Shown in pieces: positions 18,745-26,414 of a stretch of DNA of 64,000 nt. The stretch comes from Streptosporangium canum (lineage in GTDB: Bacteria > Actinomycetota > Actinomycetes > Streptosporangiales > Streptosporangiaceae): assembly GCF_900113865.1 (NCBI RefSeq), contig NZ_FOQY01000011.1:185776-249775 (forward strand). The letters run 5' to 3'. Within the stretch, counting starts at the first letter, position 1. Each line of letters opens with the position of its first letter. The notes under the pieces were generated by a model. It ran no database searches. It saw only the letters and a program-made list of their open reading frames with translations, and had not been told where the DNA came from. The translations under genes and the position numbers were made by a program.

Positions 18745-18802
18745 CGGGGTCCTCGCGCGGAGAAACGACGGAGAAGTGACGGAGAGGCGGCGGATTCGCC
18801 GG

Positions 18803-19909
18803 TCAGCCGCCGAAGGCGGGGTAGCCCGGCAGCGGGGGCGCGTCCCAGGCTCCGGCCACCTCCCGCAGCATCAGCCGCATGGTCTCCGCGAACGCCGGGA
18901 ACTCCTCCAGCGTGCTCGCCATCTCCCAGCGGTGCCGCAGCAGTTGGCGCCTCGTCGGCACCGGCCGCCGGGTCCGGTGCGCGGGCCCGTCCTCCACCGT
19001 GCGCGGCAGTATCCACACCGTCATGTTCACCGTCCAGGCGGCGATCGCCCGGCGGACGCCGGCCTGCCACACCGCGTCGTCGGTCAGCGCCGGATACGCC
19101 ACGGCGACCTCCGCGCGGTAGGCCCGCTCGATCTCCTCCGCGAGCCCGGCCGGCAGGTCGAAGACGCACCAGCAGGTGGCGAAGGGCATCCGGCAGTACG
19201 CGGCCGTCAGGAAGACCGACTGGTAGCACGCGGACTCGAAGTCGAGCAGCCGCAGGCCGTCCGGGGTGAGCAGATTGTTGTCGGGGCAGGTGTCACCCGG
19301 GGTGAAGGCCGGGTAGTCGTCCTCACTTATCGCCCCGATCCGGGCCAGCTCCCCGGCCAGCCCCGGCGGCGCCTCGATCCCGGCTCCGGAGAGCAGCCCG
19401 AGCAGGTCGGCCATGTTCCGTTCGAGCCACGGATCCTCCTCCCAGGTCGGCGTGCCCCCGCCGTAGGTGGTCCACAGCCGCGCGAGGTCGGCGCGCCGGT
19501 GCACCGACTCGGCGGCCAGCCGCCCGAGCCCGCGAGCCCAGGTCAGCAAGCCCTCCGTGGCGGCCTCCGGGTCCTGCCCGAGGAGCACGTCCGCCAGCGT
19601 CGGCGCGTTCCCGAGGTCGGTCATCACCAGCAGCGGGACCGAGTCGTCCACGCCCAGCAGTTCCGGACCGGCCAGCCGCAGCGAGAGCCCGGCGGCCTCC
19701 GCGGTGAAGCCGCGCAGCGCCTCCGGCTCGGCGCCGTACGCCTTGACGATCACGCTGCCGCCCTCGGCGGTACGGCAGCGCAGAACGGTGCTGCGCAAGC
19801 TGCCGCCCAGGTCGGCGGGGTCGGAGAGCTCGACGCCCAGCGCCTTGCTCGCGGCGCGCAGGATCGCTTCGGTGGACATCTCGTCGGGGCGCGGGTCATC
19901 GGCGGACAA
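18803..19909 (-). CDS. APH-family phosphotransferase
   Basis: About 368 residues with a protein-kinase-like small-molecule kinase fold: SVIVKAY (ATP-binding Lys), FTPGDTCPDNNLLTPDGLRLLDFESA (catalytic loop Asp and Asn, then the metal-binding DFE). In the catalytic loop the usual H-G-D is replaced by P-G-D. The TTG at 19909 has GAGGAG seven bases upstream; ATG 19879 is an alternative. Substrate unknown; a ROK regulator downstream hints at a sugar or amino-sugar, but this is speculation. Confidence 0.82.
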   Translation of the reverse strand: MSADDPRPDEMSTEAILRAASKALGVELSDPADLGGSLRSTVLRCRTAEGGSVIVKAYGAEPEALRGFTAEAAGLSLRLAGPELLGVDDSVPLLVMTDLGNAPTLADVLLGQDPEAATEGLLTWARGLGRLAAESVHRRADLARLWTTYGGGTPTWEEDPWLERNMADLLGLLSGAGIEAPPGLAGELARIGAISEDDYPAFTPGDTCPDNNLLTPDGLRLLDFESACYQSVFLTAAYCRMPFATCWCVFDLPAGLAEEIERAYRAEVAVAYPALTDDAVWQAGVRRAIAAWTVNMTVWILPRTVEDGPAHRTRRPVPTRRQLLRHRWEMASTLEEFPAFAETMRLMLREVAGAWDAPPLPGYPAFGG

Positions 19910-20033
19910 CGAACATCTCCTCGGCGGGGGACCGGATCCGGTGGGGCGTCGGCCTCTCATCTCACCGGCCGGAGCGCCGCCTGTCCACTCGTTTAGGGGC
20001 GATTACCCGTCCGGCCGTCACCGGTCCGGAAGA

Positions 20034-20928
20034 TCAGAGGCCAGGCGTCGCGGCGCTCTCCACGGCGGTCGCCTGCGGATAGTCCTTCACCGTGATCTCG
20101 TCGTGCAGTCGCGGGCCCCCGCCGCCGAGGCCGGTCAGGGCGCGGGCGATCGGCGTGGGGACATGGTTGATCAGCCGCACTCCCTGGATCAGGCCCCATA
20201 GACCCAGACGGGTGTCGGGGATGAGCCGCTTGGCGGCGCCGACGGCGAAGGTGCGGCTGCGCCGTACGTAGTCGCCGATCTCCCGCTCGTAGGCCGGGAA
20301 CGCCCGCGTGTGGTCGCCGTGGGCCTCGGCCAGCTCGCCGGCCAGGACATAGGCGCCCACGACGGCCAGGCTGGTGCTGCCGCCGACCGCCGGGCCGGGG
20401 CAGTAGCCGGCGTCGCCGACCAGGCTCACCCGTCCCCGGGACCAGGTGTCCATGCGCAGCTGGGTGATCGAGTCGAAATAGAACGTCGAGGCGCGGTCCA
20501 GCTCCTCGCCCAGCAGCCGGGGCACCTCCCAGCCCAGCCCGGCGAACTGCCGGCGCAGCAGTTCCTTCTGCCGGTCGACGTCCCGGTGGTGGTAGTCGAG
20601 CTCGGCGGCGGGGCGGAACAGGAAGACCGCGCGGGCGCCGGACGTTGGAGTGCAGCCCGTCGGCCCCGATCACCAGGTCGAACCTGCGGGCGGGCCCCTG
20701 CTCGAAAGTGACGTCGATGCCGTCGGCGTTCTCGTCCATGGCGGCGATGGAGTCGCCGAAGAGGTACTCCACGTCGCGCCGGGTGGCTTCGTAGAGGATC
20801 TCGCCGAGATCGTCCCGCATGATCTCGACGTGCCGGTCGGACACGACGCTCATCAGCCTGCCGACCGCCAGTTCGTGGACGCGGGCGCTGTTCCCCGCGC
20901 GGAACGACAGCCACTCGGTGCCGGCTCA
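20034..20928 (-). pseudogene. FAD-dependent monooxygenase, 5' truncated and internally deleted
   Basis: Two frames each encode part of a PHBH-type flavin monooxygenase. The upstream part (20928 to about 20635) gives RHVEIMRDDLGEILYEATRRDV and RFDLVIGADGLHSNVR. A different frame (about 20640 to 20034) gives ARAVFLFRPAAEL, GWEVPRLLGEEL, FYFDSITQLRMDTW and RVSLVGDAGYCPGPAVGGSTSLAVVGAYVLAGEL. The N-terminal GxGxxG dinucleotide fold of about 100 residues is absent, and about 60 residues between the two parts are missing at the frame change. No working enzyme can be made. Confidence 0.85.
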
Positions 20929-20959
20929 CGCCCTCCCGCGGATCATCGGGAGTGAGGCG

Positions 20960-20993
20960 TCAGCCGTCGCCCGCTGCCGTGGGCGACGGCTGA
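20960..20993 (-). terminator. Hairpin terminator of the phytase-like gene
   Basis: A 13-bp perfect stem (TCAGCCGTCGCCC / GGGCGACGGCTGA) with an 8-base loop, 25 bp after the stop at 21018. Confidence 0.85.
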
Positions 20994-21017
20994 GGCCGGT
21001 CACTCCCGGCCGGGGAG

Positions 21018-22262
21018 TCAGTCCTGCGTGCTCCCCTTCCCGAGGTTGCGGAGACCGATGACGATCATCTCGGTGGCGTCCGTCTTGCCGGGGACGCGAC
21101 CGGTGCTGTCCGGGAAGTTGTTGTCCTGCATGATGAGGATCCGGTTGCCCGGCAAGGGAAGCAGTGCCTCCACGGACTGCAGGGGGAACTTGAAGGGGTT
21201 GCCGAGGCCGTAGCCCCCGGCCGGGTCGTGCGAGCCGATGAGGGCGGGGTTGCGCAGGTCCAGCAGGTCGGCGATCTCGGTCTTGACGAGGAAACCGTCG
21301 GCGTCGACGTGGCGCCGGTCGATGAGGTAGACGCGCTTGAAGGTGGCGGCCGGGCCCTCGTCGTCCTCCCGCTCGATCAGGACGGCCCGGTTGGCGTCGA
21401 GGGACTGCATGTCGGCGATGCGGTGGTCCTCGCCGTCCGTCCGGTACTGCCAGGTACGGCCGGTGTAGCGGTTCGCGCGGGTGTCGAACTCGTGGATCTG
21501 GCGCCGGAAGCGGTTGTCGTCGCCCGGCAGGCCTCCCTCCACGGCGGGATAGAGGTAGCGACCGTCGGGGGAGGAGGCGAGGGCCTCGTAGCCGCGGCTG
21601 CCCTGCACCGTCGGCGTCTCGCCGTTCGCCAGGTTCGGGCTCTGCGGGGCCTTGAGCGTGGGGTGGGCGACCGGCGCCTGGAGCAGCTTGCCGGTGCGGT
21701 CGAAGTGCAGGAGGAACGGGCCGAACTCGTCGCCGATCCACATCGACCCGTCGGGCACCCGGGTCACCGCTTCGACGTCGAAGTCGCCGCCGGTGAGCAG
21801 CCGGTCCGCGGTGTTCTCGTTGACGATCGGGAAGGGGATCCTGTGGTCCGGGTCGCGCAGCGAGAGGAAACGGCCCACGTCGATGGTCCCGGCGCCGCCG
21901 CGTGCCGTCTCCCAGTGCGGGGTGAAGTGATACAGCCGCAGCAGGAAGTCGACCGAGTTGCCCTTCGTGCCGAACCCGTTGTCCGGCATCGCCCAGTAGG
22001 AGCCGTTGCCGGCGGGGAGCACGGAGGAGATGCCCAGGACGACCTGGCTGGGATAGGGCGGGACCATGCCGTTGTTGGGGTCGCTGAAGGCTCCGGTGGC
22101 GGGGCCGGGGGCCGGCGTGTAGGCGGGGAGCGTGGCGCGGGCCAGCAGGGTCGCGTCGGCGGGGTCGCCGGCGGGGGACTGGGCCTGAACCGCGGCGAGC
22201 GCGGGCGAGCCGGCCAGCGCGATCGCCGCGGCGGCCAGGAGAGCGAGTGGGCGATATCGCAT
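21018..22262 (-). CDS. Secreted phytase-like esterase family protein
   Basis: 414 residues with a signal peptide (MRYRPLALLAAAAIALAGSP) and a beta-propeller-like domain of the phytase-like family (esterase-like activity of phytase). Characteristic segments are GISSVLPAGNGSYWAMPDNGFG, DFDVEAVTRVPDGSMWIGDEFGPFLLHFDRTGKLL and GYEALASSPDGRYLYPAVEG. Members are probably extracellular phosphoesterases, but the substrate is not settled. The ATG at 22262 has GGTGGAAAT upstream. A strong terminator follows. Confidence 0.87.
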   Translation of the reverse strand: MRYRPLALLAAAAIALAGSPALAAVQAQSPAGDPADATLLARATLPAYTPAPGPATGAFSDPNNGMVPPYPSQVVLGISSVLPAGNGSYWAMPDNGFGTKGNSVDFLLRLYHFTPHWETARGGAGTIDVGRFLSLRDPDHRIPFPIVNENTADRLLTGGDFDVEAVTRVPDGSMWIGDEFGPFLLHFDRTGKLLQAPVAHPTLKAPQSPNLANGETPTVQGSRGYEALASSPDGRYLYPAVEGGLPGDDNRFRRQIHEFDTRANRYTGRTWQYRTDGEDHRIADMQSLDANRAVLIEREDDEGPAATFKRVYLIDRRHVDADGFLVKTEIADLLDLRNPALIGSHDPAGGYGLGNPFKFPLQSVEALLPLPGNRILIMQDNNFPDSTGRVPGKTDATEMIVIGLRNLGKGSTQD

Positions 22263-22376
22263 ATTTCCACCAAAGGGCTGAATCGGCATCAATGAGAGGT
22301 GTGTCGGCTGGATCAAATCGGCCGATCGTTAACTGCCGTCGCGGGCCGGATGGCGGGCAGGCGTAGCGTGGGCGAA

Positions 22377-22652
22377 ATGCCGACGCCGCCCGGGGAGCGG
22401 CGCGAGTGGGAGTTGGAGGACCTGATCGAGTGCTGGACGCTGGATGAGGAGGAGTTCGCCCTGCCGGCGAACAAAACCGGGGCCACCCGACTCGGCTTCG
22501 CTTTGATGCTCAAGTTCTTCGAGCTGGAAGCACGCTTCCCCCGGCGCGAGGACGTTCCGCGGGCTGCGGTGGACTTCATGGCCGGGCAGGTCAAGGTGGA
22601 GGCGGCGCTGATCGAGGACGAGGCTCTGGCTTGGGCTTACGCAACGGGATAA
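22377..22652 (+). pseudogene. Tn3-family transposase, N-terminal fragment (DUF4158)
   Basis: About 91 codons matching the start of Tn3-family transposases with a DUF4158 domain: MPTPPGERREWELEDLIECW, NKTGATRLGFALMLKFFELEARFPRREDVPRAAVDFMAGQVKVE. The full protein is about 1000 residues; only the first tenth remains and it ends in unrelated residues. No terminal inverted repeat was found nearby. It marks an old insertion or recombination event at the left edge of the scar zone. Confidence 0.85.
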
Positions 22653-22678
22653 CGGCCAAACTCGAGCAGGGAATCAAC

Positions 22679-23497
22679 CTAACCTTCAACAGACCCGCGG
22701 ACGAGCTGCGCCCGGCTCGGGCGCATCAGCCACACGGCAGCGGCGAGCGTGAGCACCCAGCCGATCACTTCGATGAGCAGGTGATCCGTCGCGTTGGGGA
22801 CGGATTGCAGCAGGTACACCCGGACGCTGTTGATCGCTCCGTGCGTCAGAACCGCGGGCCAGACACTCCCCGACTGCCAGCGAAGTGCGAGCAACAGCGG
22901 CGCCCATGGCAGCATGCCCGCGAAGTAGACAACGATGTCCCAGGGTGGTCGATCACCGATGACGGCGAGGACCGGCAGGTGCCAGACGATCCAGACCAGA
23001 GCGCTGACAAGGGCCAGCGGCCAGAATCCCCATGACGCGGCGCGCGTCGCCAGCCAGCCGCGCCAGCCGAACTCTTCGCCGATGGCGAAGACCGACTGCA
23101 TGAGGAAGACCGGAACGATCCACATGGTCGCCGCGAAGATCTGGTCAAGCGGGTTGAGCTGCCAGATCCCCAATGCCAGTGCGATGGCGGTTTGGATCGC
23201 GGCGATCGCGGCGATGAGGCCGATGCCGATGCCGGCCCACTTGGGTGTGCCGCGCCACCTGGTGGCGAACGTCTCTCGGAACGTTCCGGGTCGTCGGGCA
23301 AGCCACATGATGATCGCCGCGAGCAGCGGGGTCAGTTGCAGGATCGGAGTGATCAGGTTGTAGAAGTCCGTCGGGACCAGCCGGAAGACCATCGGAACGG
23401 ACAGCGCGAAACACAGCAGGACGGCGATCGCGAAGAACCACGTGACATCGATAACAGTTGATCTGGCAGAACTGGAGCGCGTGGGGGACGCGGTCAT
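22679..23497 (-). CDS. CPBP-family intramembrane protease
   Basis: 272 residues, about eight hydrophobic segments, with the CPBP (Abi) motifs: EEFGWRGWLATR (catalytic Glu pair and Arg), WIVWHLPVL (His) and VLTHGAINSVR (His/Asn). The family includes CaaX prenyl proteases and bacteriocin-immunity proteins; here the substrate is unknown. The ATG at 23497 overlaps the stop of the truncated serine-hydrolase ORF upstream (ATGA). Hence the pair may once have been an operon. Confidence 0.85.
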   Translation of the reverse strand: MTASPTRSSSARSTVIDVTWFFAIAVLLCFALSVPMVFRLVPTDFYNLITPILQLTPLLAAIIMWLARRPGTFRETFATRWRGTPKWAGIGIGLIAAIAAIQTAIALALGIWQLNPLDQIFAATMWIVPVFLMQSVFAIGEEFGWRGWLATRAASWGFWPLALVSALVWIVWHLPVLAVIGDRPPWDIVVYFAGMLPWAPLLLALRWQSGSVWPAVLTHGAINSVRVYLLQSVPNATDHLLIEVIGWVLTLAAAVWLMRPSRAQLVRGSVEG

Positions 23498-23886
23498 GAT
23501 GACCTCGTTTCGTGCGGGCGCGAGGATCTAGCTCGATGAGTGATCTTGGTGTGGCGCGGATCGGCCATCTTGAACTCGGGGAGAACCTTGACGACCGGGT
23601 CGTCCACGGAGAATCGGTCCGTCAGCAGCATGATCGCCGTCGCCGTCATCGACTTGCTCAAGGACGCGATACGGAACGGCGCCCGGGGCGTCACCGCGTT
23701 GTCGTCCCCATCCCGGACGCGGACGATCGTCTCGACGGACGACCCGTCGATCACGGCAGCTGCGACGCCCGGCGTGCCGTAGACGGAGCGGTAGTCGTCG
23801 ATCAGCTCCTGGTCACCGGCATAGGCCGGGGCTGTCCAGCCGACGAGCATGACGACGCTGAGAGGTGTGAGACGTAGGAAACGCAC
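23494..23886 (-). pseudogene. Serine hydrolase (beta-lactamase-like), C-terminally truncated
   Basis: 130 codons: GTG start, signal peptide (SVVMLVGWTAPAYAG) and the first part of a class C beta-lactamase-like domain, with the nucleophile motif SLSK in FRIASLSKSMTATAIMLL and then FKMADPRHTKITH. The family normally continues with a LLSHTSG motif and 250 more residues; here it switches to Arg/Ser-rich sequence and stops at the CPBP start. It is likely inactive. Confidence 0.75.
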
Positions 23887-23922
23887 GATCTCGAAGCTAG
23901 GCCGGGCGGAATCGGTCCGGCC

Positions 23923-24090
23923 TCACCCGAAGGGGTGAACCTGGTATCGCCCGTCAGGATGGAATTCGTGGCGAGCGACGAGCCCGTTCTCGTAGGCGTA
24001 GATCACCACGTGCACGCGGTCACGCAGGTCCAGCTTCTGCAGGATGGCCCGGACGTGCGACTTCACCGTGTTCTCGCTCAGCACCAGTGC
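23923..24090 (-). pseudogene. LuxR-type response regulator, C-terminal fragment
   Basis: About 55 codons: LSENTVKSHVRAILQKLDLRDRVHVVIYAYENGLVARHEF to the stop. This is the recognition helix and end of a NarL/LuxR response regulator; the receiver domain and the first HTH helices are missing. It is fused in frame to an unrelated fragment upstream. Confidence 0.8.
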
Positions 24091-24224
24091 CGCGAACTTG
24101 CCGAACGCCGCGAAGAAGTGGTCGTGGCCCGACTCGGCGCCCGGGGTGAATCCCCGCATCGACCACGCGCGCACGATCTCGTCGGCGAAGTGCGTGTCGG
24201 TGGTCGCGTCACGGGCCGAGGCGC
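24091..24224 (-). pseudogene. Probable adenosine deaminase fragment
   Basis: About 40 codons reading TTDTHFADEIVRAWSMRG then FTPGAESGHDHFFAAFGKF. The HDHFFAAFGKF segment preceded by SMR resembles the region after the first metal site of adenosine deaminase-like hydrolases. It joins in frame to the LuxR fragment and begins at the acyltransferase stop codon. The assignment rests on a short match. Confidence 0.5.
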
Positions 24225-25451
24225 CTACCCGCGTATCCCGAACAGGGACCGGGTCACCCGGGTGCGCCGTACCAACAGGTCGTACGCCGCCACGGTCAGG
24301 GTGAGCGAGACCGCGACGATCACGAGGTACTTGACCGGGATCGGCGCGTGCCAGCCGACCACGCCGTACGCGACCGCGACGACGATCGGCTGGTGCAGGA
24401 CGTACAGCGGCAGCGCGGCGGCGGCCAGATAGCCGTACAGCCGGCGCCCCCGGCCCTGTTTCCGGCCCTGGCCGTCCGGCGGGCGCCGCTCGGTGCCCGG
24501 TGCCGGGCGGCGGCGGTCGAGAAGCCCCAGGATCGCGACGAGCCAGCACCACCCCGTCGCGCCGTACAGCGTGCGGGCGCCGATCGCGAGCGGGGTCATG
24601 TCCGTGAAGGGGTCGCCGCCGAAGACGTTGCCCACGACCAGGAATCCCGGCATGCCGACCAGGAAGAGGACGGTGCCGAGCACGGCGGCCGGTACCGCGT
24701 CGCGGCGCATCGCGGTCCGGAACCGCTCGTCCGCCGCGAGCATGAAGCCGTACAGGAAGAAGAGCAGGTACGCCCAGCGGCTCCAGGCGGCGAACCCCTC
24801 CTCCAGGCCCGCCAGCGCGCTGACCGCCGCGACCGGGACGGCCGGCAGCAGTATCGCGCCGCGCCGCTCCGCCGTCGTGGCCAGCCGGTCGCGGATCCGG
24901 CGGCCGAGGTCGCGGGGGAGCCAGTGGACCAGCGGCGCCAGCAGGAGGGAGAACGCGAGCAGCAGCACCACGAACCACAGGTGCCCGGTCTCGAAATACC
25001 TGCCCTGCAGGATGAAGGGGAAGTCGGGCAGGTCCAGGCGCACGTCGAAGAAGCGGGGCAGGAACCGCAGATACGACTCGTGATAACCGGGGTCGGCCCG
25101 CAGACGCAGCCACTGCGGCACCGGGATGATCGTGAGGATCGCGAACACCAGCGGCACACCGAGCCGCAGCAGCCGCTCCACCGCGAACCTGGCGGGGCCG
25201 CGCCTGCGCAGCGAATGCCACGAGCCCAGGCCGGCGATGAGGAAGAGCATCGGCATCGCCCACACCACGCCGAGGCCGGCGAGGACCGTGGTCACCTCGG
25301 TGGTCTCGGCGTTCTTGACGTAGTAGTCGTCGCGCGTGTCGAACACCAGAGCCGAGTGGAAGAACACCAGCCCGACCACCACAAGGGTGCGGATCGCGTC
25401 CAGCTCCGGTCGTCGCACCGTCGGGGGTGGTCCGGTGGGCTCGGTCGTCAT
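24225..25451 (-). CDS. Membrane acyltransferase (acyltransferase 3 family)
   Basis: 408 residues with about ten membrane helices. It opens with ELDAIRTLVVVGLVFFHSALVFD, whose Arg and His are the usual family residues, and has GLGSWHSLRRRG and a late ALPLYVLHQPIVV. Such enzymes O-acylate exported sugars, lipids or antibiotics. The ATG at 25451 is preceded by AGGAGATTCG. No partner glycosyltransferase is adjacent, so the acceptor is unknown. Confidence 0.88.
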   Translation of the reverse strand: MTTEPTGPPPTVRRPELDAIRTLVVVGLVFFHSALVFDTRDDYYVKNAETTEVTTVLAGLGVVWAMPMLFLIAGLGSWHSLRRRGPARFAVERLLRLGVPLVFAILTIIPVPQWLRLRADPGYHESYLRFLPRFFDVRLDLPDFPFILQGRYFETGHLWFVVLLLAFSLLLAPLVHWLPRDLGRRIRDRLATTAERRGAILLPAVPVAAVSALAGLEEGFAAWSRWAYLLFFLYGFMLAADERFRTAMRRDAVPAAVLGTVLFLVGMPGFLVVGNVFGGDPFTDMTPLAIGARTLYGATGWCWLVAILGLLDRRRPAPGTERRPPDGQGRKQGRGRRLYGYLAAAALPLYVLHQPIVVAVAYGVVGWHAPIPVKYLVIVAVSLTLTVAAYDLLVRRTRVTRSLFGIRG

Positions 25452-25805
25452 CGAATCTCCTTGAGCGTGGAGACCCCGGGCTTCAGCCCTGGGGAGGAAG
25501 TCGACCCGCCTCCGCTGTCTCGGTCCGACTCCGGTGCCGTCGTGCGCATCGGGACCAGTGTCGGGCCTGTCCGGTACCGGGCGCTACGGAGAAATCATCG
25601 AACGGTAAAACTCCGCGATGATGAATTTGAGTCTCCACACCATCGCAGGACGTCAGCGGCCCATCTGGAAGGCGGCCTCCTGCCTCCATCCGGCTCTGGC
25701 CTTCGCGCTCGCCCTCAGGAGCGCGCCCGGGTTGCGGGTGGCAAGGGCCGGGCGAGAGGGTTGGCTCGGCAACGGCGGCGGTGCGAGCTTCAAGGGGCAG
25801 GTGAC
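25452..25805. other. Divergent intergenic region, no supported gene
   Basis: A 354-bp gap between the acyltransferase and the response regulator. Open frames here are extensions without coding bias. It should hold both promoters; I could not assign a convincing -10/-35 pair. Confidence 0.5.
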
Positions 25806-26414
25806 GTGATCCGGGTACTGCTGGCGGAGGACATGCACCTCATCAGGGGGGCTCTCGTCGCGCTTCTGGGCCTGGAGCCCGACATGGAGGTGGTCTCCGA
25901 GGTCTCCTCGGGTGACGCGGCCGTCTCCGAGGCGCTCCGGCACCGGCCGGACGTCGCCGTGCTCGACATCAACATGCCCGGCGACATCGACGGGCTGGCG
26001 GCGGCGGCGGTGCTCGCCGAGCGGCTCCCGGACTGCCGCGTGCTGATCCTGACCTCGCTGGGCCGCCCCGAGATGCTGCGCAGGGCCCTGTCCGCCGAGG
26101 TGCGGGGGTTCATGCTCAAGGACGCCCCGCCCGCCGAGCTGGCCGGGGCGATCCGCCGGGTGGCCGGCGGGGAACGGGTGATGGATCCGCAGCTGGCCGC
26201 CGCGGCCATCACCGGCAGGCGGAACCCGCTGAGCCCGCGGGAGGTCGAGGTGCTGCGGGTGGCCGCGGAGGGGGCCGAGCCGGCGGAGATCGCGTCCAGG
26301 CTCCACCTGACCAAGGGGACCGTCCGCAATTACCTGGGGACGATCGTCACCAAGCTAGACGCCCGCAACCGCCTCGACGCCGTCCGTATCGCCACCGAGG
26401 CCGACTGGCTGTAG
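25806..26414 (+). CDS. NarL/LuxR-family response regulator
   Basis: 202 residues. Receiver domain with acidic pocket Asp9 and phosphoacceptor Asp54 (VAVLDINMPGD), switch residues in VLILTSLG and Lys in GFMLKDAPP. C-terminal LuxR helix-turn-helix: LSPREVEVLRVAAEG and EIASRLHLTKGTVRNYLGTIVTKLDARNR. The GTG at 25806 follows AGGTGAC. Its 3' end overlaps the convergent histidine kinase by 60 bp. That kinase is the obvious partner although the two are transcribed toward each other. Confidence 0.93.
   Translation: MIRVLLAEDMHLIRGALVALLGLEPDMEVVSEVSSGDAAVSEALRHRPDVAVLDINMPGDIDGLAAAAVLAERLPDCRVLILTSLGRPEMLRRALSAEVRGFMLKDAPPAELAGAIRRVAGGERVMDPQLAAAAITGRRNPLSPREVEVLRVAAEGAEPAEIASRLHLTKGTVRNYLGTIVTKLDARNRLDAVRIATEADWL

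Noticed and set aside
24348-26414. 688-codon plus-strand frame ending in a response regulator
   Set aside because: Only the last 202 residues from GTG 25806 are real; the upstream part is antisense to the acyltransferase.
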